Source: Streptomyces griseocarneus
GTDB lineage: Bacteria; Actinomycetota; Actinomycetes; Streptomycetales; Streptomycetaceae
DNA: 64,000 bases
Reading direction: 5' to 3'
NCBI RefSeq assembly: GCF_014655595.1
Contig: NZ_BNBL01000001.1
Coordinates: forward strand, 660,310 to 724,309
Below the pieces are notes generated by a model. The model saw only the letters and a list, made by a program, of their open reading frames with translations, did no database searches and was not told the origin of the DNA. Shown here in pieces: positions 24,549 through 33,318 of this stretch; position 1 is the stretch's first letter; each line of letters begins with the position of its first letter. A program made the translations under genes and the position numbers.

Positions 24549-25169
24549 ATGAAGCTCGTCTACGTCTTCGATGCCTACTGCGGCTGGTCGTACGGGTTCG
24601 CCCCCACGCTGGCCGAGATCGCCCGCCGCCACCCGGACCTTGCGGTGGAGGTCGTCTCCGGGGGCCTGTTCACCGGGGCGCGCCGCGTGCCGATCCGCGA
24701 GTTCGGCTACGTCCAGGGCGCCAACGCCAAGATCAGCGAGCTGACGGGCGTGGAGTTCGGCGCGGCCTACGACCGGCTGATCGCGGACGGCTCCTTCGTC
24801 ATGGACTCCGAGGCCGCCGCCCGCGGCACGGCCGCCCTGCGGCAGGCCGCCCCCGCCCGGGCCGCGGAACTGGCCGAGGCGCTGCAGACGGCGTTCTACC
24901 GCGACGGGCTGAGCCTGTCGGACCCCGGCACGTACCGCGTGATCGCCGAGCGGGCCGGGCTGGACGCCGACGCCGTCGTCACCGCCTTCGCGGCCCCGGC
25001 CTCCCGTGCCGCCGCCGAGGCGGACTTCCGCCACTCCCGCGGGCTGGGGGTCGAGGGCTTCCCCACCCTGCTCGCCGTCGACGGGCGGCGCGGGGCGGCC
25101 GTCCTGGCCGTCGGCCACGCCACCGCCGACCAGGTCGATCAGCGCCTGGCCGCCCTCACGGCCTCCTGA
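24549..25169 (+). CDS. DsbA family protein, FrnE-like, with a single active-site Cys
   Basis: Thioredoxin-fold protein of 206 aa with the DsbA helical insert. The active-site position reads CGWS (residues 11-14), so the second cysteine of CxxC is replaced by Ser. The cis-Pro loop VEGFPTLLAVDG is present. No signal peptide, hence cytoplasmic. GGAGG lies upstream of ATG. Single-cysteine FrnE/2-hydroxychromene-isomerase relatives work as glutathione- or mycothiol-dependent isomerases or transferases rather than dithiol oxidases. The upstream dyad may regulate it. Confidence 0.85.
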   Translation: MKLVYVFDAYCGWSYGFAPTLAEIARRHPDLAVEVVSGGLFTGARRVPIREFGYVQGANAKISELTGVEFGAAYDRLIADGSFVMDSEAAARGTAALRQAAPARAAELAEALQTAFYRDGLSLSDPGTYRVIAERAGLDADAVVTAFAAPASRAAAEADFRHSRGLGVEGFPTLLAVDGRRGAAVLAVGHATADQVDQRLAALTAS

Positions 25170-25214
25170 CCCGGCCGCCGCGACCCGCCCGGCCCGCACG
25201 GGCCCGGACGGCGT

Positions 25215-25247
25215 CCGGCCCGGCGCGTTCTCGCCGCGCCGGGCCGG
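25215..25247. terminator. bidirectional terminator
   Basis: 13-bp perfect arms 25215-25227 and 25235-25247 with a 7-nt loop, between the convergent DsbA-like and I36-like genes. Confidence 0.7.
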
Positions 25248-25266
25248 GGCCGTTCGTGCTCCCGCG

Positions 25267-25587
25267 TCAGCGCGGGTCGTACTTCAGGCTCTTGAAGGGG
25301 GCCGTCTGCGGGGCCTCCTTGTGGGGGCCGAGGCGGAGCGCCTTGCCCTTGCAGTTCTTCTCCGAGTAGACGACGAGCGGCTTGCTCAGGTAATTGCGTG
25401 CGCCGCGCGCCTCCTGCTCCATGGACATGCACTTGTTCGGCGGCAGCTGCTGGACGAAGTAGGGCTTCCCCTTGGGGCCCAGCCAGGCGAATCCACCGTC
25501 CTGGGCGGCCGCGCTGCCCGTGGGCAGCGACGCGGCGAGGAGGAGCCCCCCGAGGACGGCGACAACGGCGTTGCGGAACAGTCGCAT
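25267..25587 (-). CDS. secreted I36 / crystallin-like small protein
   Basis: 106-aa exported protein. The signal peptide (MRLFRNAVVAVLGG, then a Leu/Ala core) ends at AAA-QD near residue 28. The mature part has one Greek-key-like motif, VVYSEKNCKGKALRLG then FKSLKY, and two Cys (NKCMSM and NCKGK) likely bridged. The motif resembles the C-terminal domain of the lipoprotein at 21806-22765. AAGGA lies 6 nt before ATG 25587. Possibly a peptidase inhibitor; unproven. Confidence 0.75.
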   Translation of the reverse strand: MRLFRNAVVAVLGGLLLAASLPTGSAAAQDGGFAWLGPKGKPYFVQQLPPNKCMSMEQEARGARNYLSKPLVVYSEKNCKGKALRLGPHKEAPQTAPFKSLKYDPR

Positions 25588-25725
25588 CACGGATCCTTGA
25601 TCTCGACGGCGAAGCGGACGGGGCCGACAGGCCCCGCAGCGGTCAACGACGCCGGGCGCCCCGACGACACGGTGCGTGACGGACACGGGTAGTTTCTGGG
25701 GACCACCGATCCACCGGAGAGCACC

Positions 25726-26559
25726 ATGAAGTCCGCCCCGTCCCGTGTCCTGTACGTCACCGACCTGGCCTTCGAGGCCAAGGGGCGCCGGTACTGCGAC
25801 GAGGACATATACCTGAGCTCCCGGCTCCGCGAGGACTTCGACGTGGCGCTCTGTCACCCCCTGGACGCCGCCGCCCTGATGGAGGACTTCGACGTCGTCG
25901 TGGTCCGCAACAGCGGCCCGGTGCTGCACTACCAGGCCGCCTACGACTCCTTCCGCGAGCGCGCCGCCGAGCGCGGCGTGCTGGTGTACAACCAGCTGTC
26001 CGGCAAGGCCGACATGGCCGGCAAGCAGTACCTCCTCGACCTGACCGCCGCGGGCTTCCCCGTCATCCCGACCGCCGGCCGCCCGCAGGACGCCCAGAGG
26101 CTGCCGGAGGCGGCCGAGTACGTCGTCAAGCCCCGGCTCGGCGCGGACTCCATCGGCCTGGAATTCGTCCCCCGGGAGCGGCTGGCGGACCTGGCGTACG
26201 GCGACGTCCTCGTGCAGCCGCGCATCGACTTCCGGTACGAGGTGTCGTTCTACTTCGTCGACCACGCGTTCCAGTACGCGCTCCACGCCCCCCACCCGGA
26301 CCGGCGCTGGGCCCTGGAGGCGTACGAGCCCACCGCCGCGGACCTGGCCTTCGCCCAGCGGTTCGTCGACTGGAACGACATCGCACACGGCATCCAGCGC
26401 GTCGACGCCTGCCGCACCCCGGAGGGCGACCTGCTGCTCGTCGAGCTCGAGGACCTCAACCCGTACCTGTCGCTGGACGCCCTCGCCCCCGCCGTCCGTG
26501 ACGCCTTCGTCGCGACCGTGAAGGCATCGGTGCGCCGGGCGGTCCGGGCCGCGGCCTGA
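25726..26559 (+). CDS. ATP-grasp-like ligase of unknown substrate
   Basis: 277-aa protein with an ATP-grasp layout. A pre-ATP domain contains VVVVRNSGPVLHY, the A-loop lysine is in KQYLLDLTAAGFPVIPT, the second lysine is in YVVKPRLGADSIGLEFV, and the metal-binding end is VELEDLNPYLSLD. No family name can be assigned; RimK-like or glutathione-synthetase-like ligases are nearest by pattern. GGAG lies 6 nt before ATG. It stands alone between divergent and tandem genes, so context gives no substrate. Confidence 0.75.
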   Translation: MKSAPSRVLYVTDLAFEAKGRRYCDEDIYLSSRLREDFDVALCHPLDAAALMEDFDVVVVRNSGPVLHYQAAYDSFRERAAERGVLVYNQLSGKADMAGKQYLLDLTAAGFPVIPTAGRPQDAQRLPEAAEYVVKPRLGADSIGLEFVPRERLADLAYGDVLVQPRIDFRYEVSFYFVDHAFQYALHAPHPDRRWALEAYEPTAADLAFAQRFVDWNDIAHGIQRVDACRTPEGDLLLVELEDLNPYLSLDALAPAVRDAFVATVKASVRRAVRAAA

Positions 26560-26619
26560 GCGCCGCGACGCCCGGCGATGTGCGGGGGGCGCGGGTGCCT
26601 CGGTTAGCCTGAGGGCACG

Positions 26620-27774
26620 ATGAACTGCCTGACGACGCCCTGGGGCGAGATCGCCCTCACCCGCTTCCCCGAGGACCCCCGCGACCCCCTGCGCGCCTGG
26701 GACGCCGCCGACGAATACCTGCTGGCGCACCTCGCCGGGACCGACGGCGAGCCGGTGGACCTGTCGGGCACCGTGGTCGTGCTGGGCGACCGGTGGGGGG
26801 CGCTCGTCACCGCGCTCGCCGCGCACCGGCCCACGCAGATCACTGACTCCTACCTCGCCCAGGAGGCGACCCGCGCCAACCTGGCCCGCAACGGCGCGGA
26901 CCCGGAGGCGGTGCGGCTGCTGTCGACCCGCGACACCCCGCCGCCCCGCATCGACGTGCTGCTGGTCCACGTGCCCAAGAGCCTGGCCCTCCTCGAGGAC
27001 CAGCTGCACCGCCTGGCGCCCTCCGTGCACGCCGGCACCGTCGTCATCGGCACCGGCAGGGTCACCGAGATCCACACCTCGACGCTGCGGCTCTTCGAGC
27101 GCCTCCTCGGCCCGACCCGCACCTCGCTGGCGAAGAAGAAGGCCCGGCTCATCTTCTGCACGCCCGACCCGCACCTGGCGCGGGAGGCGAGCCCCTGGCC
27201 GCGCACCTACCGGCTGCCCGACGACGCCGGGGCCGGCTCGGGCCTGACCGCCACCAACCACGCCGGCATCTTCTGCGCCGAGCGCCTCGACATCGGCACC
27301 CGCTTCCTCCTGCGCAACCTTCCGCGCAGCCGGGGCGCCGAGCGGATCGTCGACCTGGGCTGCGGCAACGGCGTCGTCGGCACGGCCGCGGCACTGGCAA
27401 ACCCCGCCGCCGTGCCGGTGTTCATCGACGAGTCCTTCCAGGCGGTGGCCTCCGCGGAGGCCACGTTCCGGGCGAACGCCGGACCGGAGCGGAAGGCCGA
27501 GTTCCTGGTGGGCGACGCCCTGTCGGCCGTGGAGCCCGGCAGCGTCGACCTGGTGCTGAACAACCCGCCCTTCCACTCCCACCAGGCCACCACGGACGCC
27601 ACGGCCTGGCGCATGTTCACCGGCTCGCGCAGGGCGCTGCGCGCGGGCGGCGAGCTGTGGGTCATCGGCAACCGCCACCTCGGCTACCACGTCAAGCTGC
27701 GCCGGCTGTTCGGCAACTGCGAAGTGGTCGCCTCCGACCCGAAGTTCGTCATCCTGCGGTCCGTCAGGACCTGA
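26620..27774 (+). CDS. RlmG/RsmC-type rRNA guanine-N2 methyltransferase
   Basis: 384-aa protein close in length to E. coli RlmG (23S rRNA m2G1835) and built the same way. A degenerate N-terminal methyltransferase-like half is followed by an active C-terminal Rossmann half with the SAM motif DLGCGNGVVG (about 245-255) and the N-methyltransferase motif NNPPFH (about 305-310). The family also includes RsmC (16S m2G1207), so the rRNA target is uncertain. It ends inside a perfect hairpin. Confidence 0.85.
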   Translation: MNCLTTPWGEIALTRFPEDPRDPLRAWDAADEYLLAHLAGTDGEPVDLSGTVVVLGDRWGALVTALAAHRPTQITDSYLAQEATRANLARNGADPEAVRLLSTRDTPPPRIDVLLVHVPKSLALLEDQLHRLAPSVHAGTVVIGTGRVTEIHTSTLRLFERLLGPTRTSLAKKKARLIFCTPDPHLAREASPWPRTYRLPDDAGAGSGLTATNHAGIFCAERLDIGTRFLLRNLPRSRGAERIVDLGCGNGVVGTAAALANPAAVPVFIDESFQAVASAEATFRANAGPERKAEFLVGDALSAVEPGSVDLVLNNPPFHSHQATTDATAWRMFTGSRRALRAGGELWVIGNRHLGYHVKLRRLFGNCEVVASDPKFVILRSVRT

Positions 27775-27784
27775 CGGACCGCAG
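27754..27784. terminator. hairpin overlapping the methyltransferase stop codon
   Basis: Perfect 15-bp arms 27754-27768 and 27770-27784 around a single A; TGA 27772-27774 lies in the right arm. Lies between convergent genes. Confidence 0.7.
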
Positions 27785-27800
27785 GGCCTGAGGGACGCCG

Positions 27801-28793
27801 TCAGGCGGCCTGTGCCTGGTCGTAGAGGGTCTTGACCTCGTCGCCGAAGTACGGGCCGAACATCCTGTTGGGCAGGAAGGTGTAGCCGAAGCTGTTCACC
27901 GAGGCCTGCAGGCCGGTGCCCGTGGCCTCGTCGAACGAGGTGAACCACGGACCGCCGCTGGAACCGCCGGTCATGTTGCAGCCCAGGCCGTGGTCCTTGG
28001 AGAGCAGGAAGTCCTTCGAGGAGTTCCCGCTGCAGTGGATGAGTTTGGTGCCGTCGTACGGCGCGGCGGCCGGGAAGCCGAAGGCGTACATGGCCTTGTT
28101 GTAGCCGCCGTTGAAGGACAGGCCCTGCGCCCCGACCACCTCGGTGAGGCTCTTGCCGTCCAGCCGGCCGACGACGGCGAAGCCGACGTCGTAGTTGATG
28201 TCCTCGCTCGCCACCCACTGGGGGGTGGACATGGTCTTGGCCGCGGACCAGGTGCCGTAGGGCGTCTGGCCGTCGTGGTAGCCGGGGGCGAACGTCCAGT
28301 TCGTGTGCCAGCTGCCCTGGTATTTGACGCAGTGTCCGGCGGTGACGACGGTGCTCGCGTTGCGGCTGGTGACCGCGTCGGCCGAGCAGGAGGCGGTACG
28401 GCCCTGGAAGCTGAAGAACACCCGGCCCGAGGTCTTGACCACCGCGCCGCCGCCCGTCCACGGCCCGCCCGCCTGCGGGAAGGACTTCACGTGCGCGTTG
28501 CCCGGCGCGGTGGGCGCCACGGTCGTCGCCCGGCCGCCCGGCCGGGGGGCGGACAGCTCGCCGGCGGAGACGCTGACGAGGTCCAGCGGGGTGGCCGAGC
28601 GCATCCGCTCGGGCGTCCAGAAGTCCCTGACCCGCTGCTGCGCCGTCGCCGAGCCGGCGGCGGCGTGGACCGTGTTCAGGGAGGGGGAGGAGGGGGCCGG
28701 GGTCGCGCCGGCCGGTGCGGCCTGGGTGCCCGCGGCGACCAGGGCGCCGGCGGCCAGCAGGATGCCGGCGAACGTACGGCGGGTTCGTCTCAC
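27801..28793 (-). CDS. secreted trypsin-like serine protease (S1 family)
   Basis: Exported protease of 330 aa from GTG 28793 (AGAAGGAG 5 nt upstream). Signal peptide about 1-30, pro-region to about 110, then the chymotrypsin fold. Triad: His154 in TAGHC, Asp202 in INYDVGF and Ser279 in GGSSGGPW. Four Cys around the His and Ser loops are placed for two disulfides. The long pro-region suggests secretion as a zymogen. A longer frame upstream runs into promoter sequence and was not used. Confidence 0.9.
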   Translation of the reverse strand: MRRTRRTFAGILLAAGALVAAGTQAAPAGATPAPSSPSLNTVHAAAGSATAQQRVRDFWTPERMRSATPLDLVSVSAGELSAPRPGGRATTVAPTAPGNAHVKSFPQAGGPWTGGGAVVKTSGRVFFSFQGRTASCSADAVTSRNASTVVTAGHCVKYQGSWHTNWTFAPGYHDGQTPYGTWSAAKTMSTPQWVASEDINYDVGFAVVGRLDGKSLTEVVGAQGLSFNGGYNKAMYAFGFPAAAPYDGTKLIHCSGNSSKDFLLSKDHGLGCNMTGGSSGGPWFTSFDEATGTGLQASVNSFGYTFLPNRMFGPYFGDEVKTLYDQAQAA

Positions 28794-29079
28794 GCGTACT
28801 CCTTCTGCCGAGGCCACGCGCGGACCGCACGCGGCCGTGTGGGGGGCCGGACCGCGCGGTGGCGGCGGTCCGGGCAGACGAGTGGAGCGGATGCGGGCGT
28901 GCGCCCAGCAGGGTCCCACGGGACCCGGCATATTGACAGGGGCGCGTCAAGAGTGGCCGAAGGTGACGGACGGTCGGCCCGATGGGTAATCGGCTTGCTG
29001 GCTCGAACGCGCGTGCTGCATGATTGCCCGGCTCACTGCCTGTTTGCCCGTCTCTTCCCTGTGTGAGGGCCCCTGCCCC

Positions 29080-30699
29080 ATGGGCGTTTTCCTGCGCGCG
29101 TTGCGCGCTCTTTTTCTGCTCGCCGGCTTCTACCTGCTGTGCCTCGTCGTGCTCGGCGTGTTCGCCGGGATCGCGGTCGCCGTCCACCACTGGGCGCCCA
29201 CCCTCGCCGCACTGAAGGTCGACGTCATCCTCCTGCTGCTGGCGCTCCCGGTCGTCAGGGCGTCGTTCTTCATCCGTCCCCCCGAGGACGACGGCGAGGA
29301 CGGACTGCGCCTCAGCAAGGCGGCGCAGCCGGAGCTGTGGGCCGTCGTGCGGCAGGCCGCCGAGGAGGCCGGGACGAGGGCCCCGGACGAGATCCGGCTC
29401 ACCGGCAGCGTCAACGCCGCCGTCGCCGAGAACACCCGGATGCTCGGCCTGATGCCGGGCCGCCGCCGGCTCCACCTCGGCGCCCCGCTCCTGACCGGCC
29501 TCACCCAGGCCCAGCTGATGGCGGTTCTCGGCCACGAGTTCGGCCACTACAGCAACGCCGACACCCGGCTGTCCGCCATCACCCTGCGCGGCCGGCACGC
29601 CGTCACCCGCACCGTGAGTGCTTACCACGAGCGGGCCGACCAGCGGGTGGAGAAGGAGCGCGCCCGGCAGGAGAAGAAGGCCGGCAGGGCCAGGGCCAAG
29701 GGGAAGAAGCCCAAGGCCGTGGACACCACCGGCGCGGGGTTCGGCCACCGCCAGATGGCCAAGCTCTTCGTCGCGTACGCGAAGTTCTACCTGCGCGCCA
29801 CACAGAGCGTCGCCCGGCGGCAGGAACTGGCCGCCGACCGCGTGGCCGTGCGGATCGCCGGCCGCGACGCCGCGGCCTCCGCCCTCCGCCAGACCACCGC
29901 CCTGGACGCCGCCCACGGCTTCTACCTGCGCACCTACGCGACGGTGGGCATACCGGCCGGACTGATGCCGCCGCACGGGCAGTTCTACGGAGGACTGGCG
30001 CGGCTGCTCGCCGAGCCGGAGCGGCAGGAGGAACTGGCCGGGCTGCGCACCGGGCTGCCCGAGGAGGAGACCTCCCCCTACGACGCCCACCCGCCGACCG
30101 CCGAGCGCATCCGCCTGATCGAGGAGCTGCCCGACGACGGACGCGGCCACCTCGAGCCCTCCGGGCCCGCGATGGCGCTGCTGCGTGAGGCCGGGCGCGT
30201 GCTCGGCGAGCTGGAGGACGTCACGCTCACCGCGGAGGCGCTGGCCATGCGGCGCGTGGACTGGCCGGAACTGCTCCACCTGGGGCTGCGGGCCGGCTGC
30301 GACGCCGACGCCGAACCGCTGCGGGAGGCCATGCGGCAGGCCCTCGGCGGCGACGCCGGCCTGCGCACGCTGCTGGACGCGGCCGACGCCGGGGCGCTGT
30401 GGCGCGTCGCCGACGCGCTGCCCAAGTCCGAGGAGGCGGGGCGGGCGAGCGGCCGGGCGGCACGCGAGTTCGCCCGCCCCGGGCTGCGGTACGGCCTCTC
30501 CAGGCTGGTGATCCTGGAGCTCGTCGACGCCGGACTGGCCCGCTGGGAGATGTCCTGGTCCGACGGCACCCGGCTCGACCTGTCGGACGACTACGGGGAC
30601 CGGCTGAGCCAGGCCCTGGAGGCCGCCGTCGCCGACACGCCGGACACACGGCCCCTGCGGGAACTGCTGCCCCGGGCGCTCCACCCCACGACCTTCTGA
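29080..30699 (+). CDS. membrane-bound M48 family metalloprotease
   Basis: 539-aa protein with two hydrophobic segments (about 8-36 and 44-64) and a zinc site HEFGH (152-156). The downstream glutamate ligand lies in QELAADRVAV, the HtpX/Oma1-type arrangement. A Lys/Arg-rich insert (about 195-220) separates these, and the C-terminal 200 residues are a helical domain not typical of HtpX. ATG 29080 was chosen (GAGGG upstream); ATG 29020 is possible. The next gene begins 19 bp later, so the pair is one operon, probably in membrane-protein quality control. Confidence 0.85.
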   Translation: MGVFLRALRALFLLAGFYLLCLVVLGVFAGIAVAVHHWAPTLAALKVDVILLLLALPVVRASFFIRPPEDDGEDGLRLSKAAQPELWAVVRQAAEEAGTRAPDEIRLTGSVNAAVAENTRMLGLMPGRRRLHLGAPLLTGLTQAQLMAVLGHEFGHYSNADTRLSAITLRGRHAVTRTVSAYHERADQRVEKERARQEKKAGRARAKGKKPKAVDTTGAGFGHRQMAKLFVAYAKFYLRATQSVARRQELAADRVAVRIAGRDAAASALRQTTALDAAHGFYLRTYATVGIPAGLMPPHGQFYGGLARLLAEPERQEELAGLRTGLPEEETSPYDAHPPTAERIRLIEELPDDGRGHLEPSGPAMALLREAGRVLGELEDVTLTAEALAMRRVDWPELLHLGLRAGCDADAEPLREAMRQALGGDAGLRTLLDAADAGALWRVADALPKSEEAGRASGRAAREFARPGLRYGLSRLVILELVDAGLARWEMSWSDGTRLDLSDDYGDRLSQALEAAVADTPDTRPLRELLPRALHPTTF

Positions 30700-30718
30700 A
30701 GAAACGAGCGGAACACCC

Positions 30719-31783
30719 GTGGCACGACTGCTGCCCCTCCTCGTCATCGCCGTCGGCGTGTACCTCTGGTACAGATCCCGCCACGGCGCGTCCGCCGGGC
30801 CCCGCTCGGCCTCGCCCTCCGCGCTGACGGAGGGCTCCCTCGCCCTCGGCTTCCTGCCGGCGAGCGGTCAGAACACCGAGCGCGCCCGGCCCGACGCCGA
30901 ACTGGACGCCCTGGGCGCCTCGGTGCGGGCCGGCGAGTGGGAACCCACCGCACGGGCCCTCGCGGCCGCGGGGAAGAACTGGGAGCGCCGCTCCCAGATC
31001 GTCGGCGAGGTCGCGGACGCGGCGGCCAACGACGACGCCTGGCTGACGGCCTGGGAGGCCGCGCGCCCCGACGACCCCGACGCCGCGGTCGTGCGCGCGA
31101 AGTCCACCGTCTTCCTCGCCTGGGAAATGCGCGGCAGCGCCCGGGCCGACAGCACCAGCCAGGAGCAGTTCGACGGCTTCCACCGCGTGCTCATGCGCTC
31201 CCGCGGGGACATCGAGCGCGCCAAGGCCCTCAACCCCGAGGACCCCACTCCCTACATCACCGAGGTCTGGACCGGGCTCGGCCTCGGCTACCCGCACGAG
31301 ACGATGCGTGAGCTGTGGGCCGAGATCACCGCTCGCGCGCCCCACCACTACGCGGCCCACTACAGCGCCCTGCAGTACTGGAGCGAGAAGTGGCGCGGCT
31401 CGGAGGCGCTGGCGTGGGAGTTCGTGGAGCCCGCGATCGCCGCCGCCCCGCACGGGACGCTGCTGCCCGCGCTGCGGCTGGTGCTGTGGTACGAGCACCA
31501 CGACAGCGACGCGTCGGAGGCGGACTACCGCGAGGCGGGGCTGACGGCCTACGTCGACGCGGTGCTCGCCGACATCGCGATGGCACCGCCCACGCACCCG
31601 CGGCTGGCGGAGGTCCGCCACCTGCTGGCGTACTTCCTGGTGCGGCAGAAGCGCCACGCGCAGGCGCTCGAGCAGTTCCGCATGGTCGACGGCTACGTGG
31701 AGGCCCTGCCCTGGCGGTACTACAACGACCCGGCGGCCGCCTACTGCGCCTTCCGCGACAAGGCGGTCCGCAAGGCCCGTTGA
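30719..31783 (+). CDS. membrane-anchored TPR-like protein, M48 partner
   Basis: 354-aa protein from GTG 30719. An N-terminal membrane anchor (LLPLLVIAVGVYLWYRSRHG) leads into an alpha-helical repeat domain rich in W, Y and A, consistent with degenerate tetratricopeptide repeats. No catalytic motif. The position directly after the metalloprotease suggests an adaptor or substrate-presenting role; that is inference. Its stop lies 10 bp from the end of the convergent oxidase-like gene. Confidence 0.75.
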   Translation: MARLLPLLVIAVGVYLWYRSRHGASAGPRSASPSALTEGSLALGFLPASGQNTERARPDAELDALGASVRAGEWEPTARALAAAGKNWERRSQIVGEVADAAANDDAWLTAWEAARPDDPDAAVVRAKSTVFLAWEMRGSARADSTSQEQFDGFHRVLMRSRGDIERAKALNPEDPTPYITEVWTGLGLGYPHETMRELWAEITARAPHHYAAHYSALQYWSEKWRGSEALAWEFVEPAIAAAPHGTLLPALRLVLWYEHHDSDASEADYREAGLTAYVDAVLADIAMAPPTHPRLAEVRHLLAYFLVRQKRHAQALEQFRMVDGYVEALPWRYYNDPAAAYCAFRDKAVRKAR

Positions 31784-31793
31784 GGGACGCGGC

Positions 31794-32294
31794 CTACGGC
31801 CGGCGCTCGGCGGGGACCGCCCTCCAGCCCGCTCCGTCCCGTTCGACGACCGCCGGCACCAGCCCGAAGGGCGCGGGGTGGATCCGCCGGGTGAAGTCCA
31901 TCAGCTCGACGCGGTGCGGGCGCAGCCGCAGCAGGACGTAGTCGTCGCCCTCCGGGCCGCCCGGGAAGAACGCCTCGAAGTCGTCCTTCCAGTGGGCGAG
32001 CCGCAGGGGGAGGCCGTCCTCGAGGACGGCCTCCCCCTGGAGGACGACGTACGCCTGGGCGGCGCGGTCCTCGACGGCGTACGTCACCTCGGGGTGCGCC
32101 GCGACGTCGGCCGCCTTGCGCGAGCGCGGGCTCGTGCCGATCCAGACCGTGCCGTCGTCGTCGACGGCGACGTGTTCGACGAGCCGGGTCCTGGGGCGCC
32201 GGCCGTCATGGGTGGTGAGGAAGCCGTTCGGGTTGGTCCGGGCCAGCCGCAGGGCGGCGGCGAACAGTGACGCGGCACTCTGATCGGTCGTCAT
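31794..32294 (-). CDS. pyridoxamine 5'-phosphate oxidase family flavoprotein
   Basis: 166-aa split-barrel protein. The first part (NPNGFLTTHDGRRPRTRLV) and VDDDGTVWIGTSPRSRKAADV match PPOX-family flavin or F420-binding proteins. The length is below that of true PdxH, so a general reductase or oxidase role is more likely than vitamin B6 synthesis. It diverges from a TetR gene across a 71-bp gap with two operators, so that repressor most likely controls it. Confidence 0.85.
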   Translation of the reverse strand: MTTDQSAASLFAAALRLARTNPNGFLTTHDGRRPRTRLVEHVAVDDDGTVWIGTSPRSRKAADVAAHPEVTYAVEDRAAQAYVVLQGEAVLEDGLPLRLAHWKDDFEAFFPGGPEGDDYVLLRLRPHRVELMDFTRRIHPAPFGLVPAVVERDGAGWRAVPAERRP

Positions 32295-32322
32295 ACGACA
32301 CCCATCTCCTCGGGAGGGCCCT

Positions 32323-32364
32323 ACCGTACGCTTGCGTATGGTGAACCGTACGGTAGCGTACGGT
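32323..32364. promoter_or_regulatory. twin TetR operators overlapping a leaderless promoter
   Basis: Operator 1 (32323-32342) is ACCGTACG-N4-CGTATGGT, one mismatch. Operator 2 (32345-32364) is ACCGTACG-N4-CGTACGGT, perfect. Centres are 22 bp apart, two helical turns. A plus-strand -35 TTGCGT (32332-32337), 16-bp spacer and -10 TAGCGT (32354-32359) lie inside them, 6 nt before the tetR ATG. Confidence 0.8.
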
Positions 32365-32365
32365 C

Positions 32366-32965
32366 ATGGTGCAACGGCGAGATCGAAGCCCCCGGTCCGG
32401 CGGCGGCCGGCAGCGGCTGAGCGCCCGGGACTGGGCGGACGCGGCCCTCACGGCCATCGGGGAAGGGGGCCTCGCCGCCGTCGCGGTCGAGCCCCTCGCC
32501 GCGCGCCTGGGCGCCACCAAGGGCAGCTTCTACTGGCACTTCACCAACCGCGAGGCGCTGATCGAGGCGGCCCTCGAGCGGTGGGCGGAGGTCTGCACCG
32601 AGGACATCATCACCGCGCTGCGGGCCGAGCCCGACCCGCTCGTCCGGCTGCGCAGGCTGTTCGCCGAGACGACCGCCGCGGCCGCCCGCGACCCGCTCGA
32701 GCTCTCCCTCCTGGCCACCTCCGGCCACCCCCAGGTCGCCGCGGTGCTGCGGCGCGTCACCGAGCGGCGGGTGGGCTACCTCGCCGAGCTCTTCACCGAA
32801 CTCGGCTTCGCGCCCGACGAGGCCCGCCGCCGGGGGCTGCTCGGCTACACCGCCTACCTCGGCCATGCGCAGCTGGGCCACGCGGTGCCCCAGGCGCTTC
32901 CCACCGCCGAGGAGCGGGCGGCCTATCTGGACTCGGTGCTCGACACCCTGCTGGGCCGCGACTGA
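32366..32965 (+). CDS. TetR family repressor
   Basis: 199-aa regulator. Helix-turn-helix at about 20-65 with VEPLAARLGATKGSFYWHFTNREALIEA, the standard TetR signature. The C-terminal ligand domain has AYLGHAQLGHAV, as in several lipid- or drug-sensing members. No ribosome site; the ATG follows the -10 by 6 nt, so translation is probably leaderless. The operators on both sides of its promoter predict autorepression and control of the divergent flavoprotein gene. Confidence 0.9.
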   Translation: MVQRRDRSPRSGGGRQRLSARDWADAALTAIGEGGLAAVAVEPLAARLGATKGSFYWHFTNREALIEAALERWAEVCTEDIITALRAEPDPLVRLRRLFAETTAAAARDPLELSLLATSGHPQVAAVLRRVTERRVGYLAELFTELGFAPDEARRRGLLGYTAYLGHAQLGHAVPQALPTAEERAAYLDSVLDTLLGRD

Positions 32966-33318
32966 ACCGTCCGCTCCGGCACGGCGCCGGGAGTGGATTC
33001 CGGCCAGGCCCGCGGGCGTCCCCCCGGGCGGCCGTGGCGCGAAGTCTGGCCAACCCCTGTCCGGCCCCCTACCATGCGAACGCTCCCAGTCCCACGGGCT
33101 GCTTGGAACCCCTGGGTTGGCATGGGCATGACCGTCTATGACCATGTCGTCAGCGGCCGTGGCCGCCGCCCCCGGACCCCTCCCGGCTCGCCCGGCACTT
33201 CCGGTTCCGCTCGCCCGCCCCTTCCGCTCGGGGGAACAGCCGTCGCCAACGGGCGCGGGACCACGTGTCCTTGTCTGTCCCCGCGGGCCGCCGGCCCGTA
33301 GACACCGATTGGAGCACC
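32966..33318. other. gene-free stretch, 353 bp
   Basis: No credible gene. Open frames here lack ribosome sites and family features. It contains the upstream region of the secreted DUF4360-like gene, with a short direct repeat (ATGACC twice near 33126-33146), but no clear promoter or terminator was found. Confidence 0.45.

Noticed and set aside
25267..30747. Very long open frame (over 1800 codons) on the minus strand
   Set aside because: It is antisense to several well-supported genes and reflects high GC. Only its last 106 codons, from ATG 25587, are a real gene.
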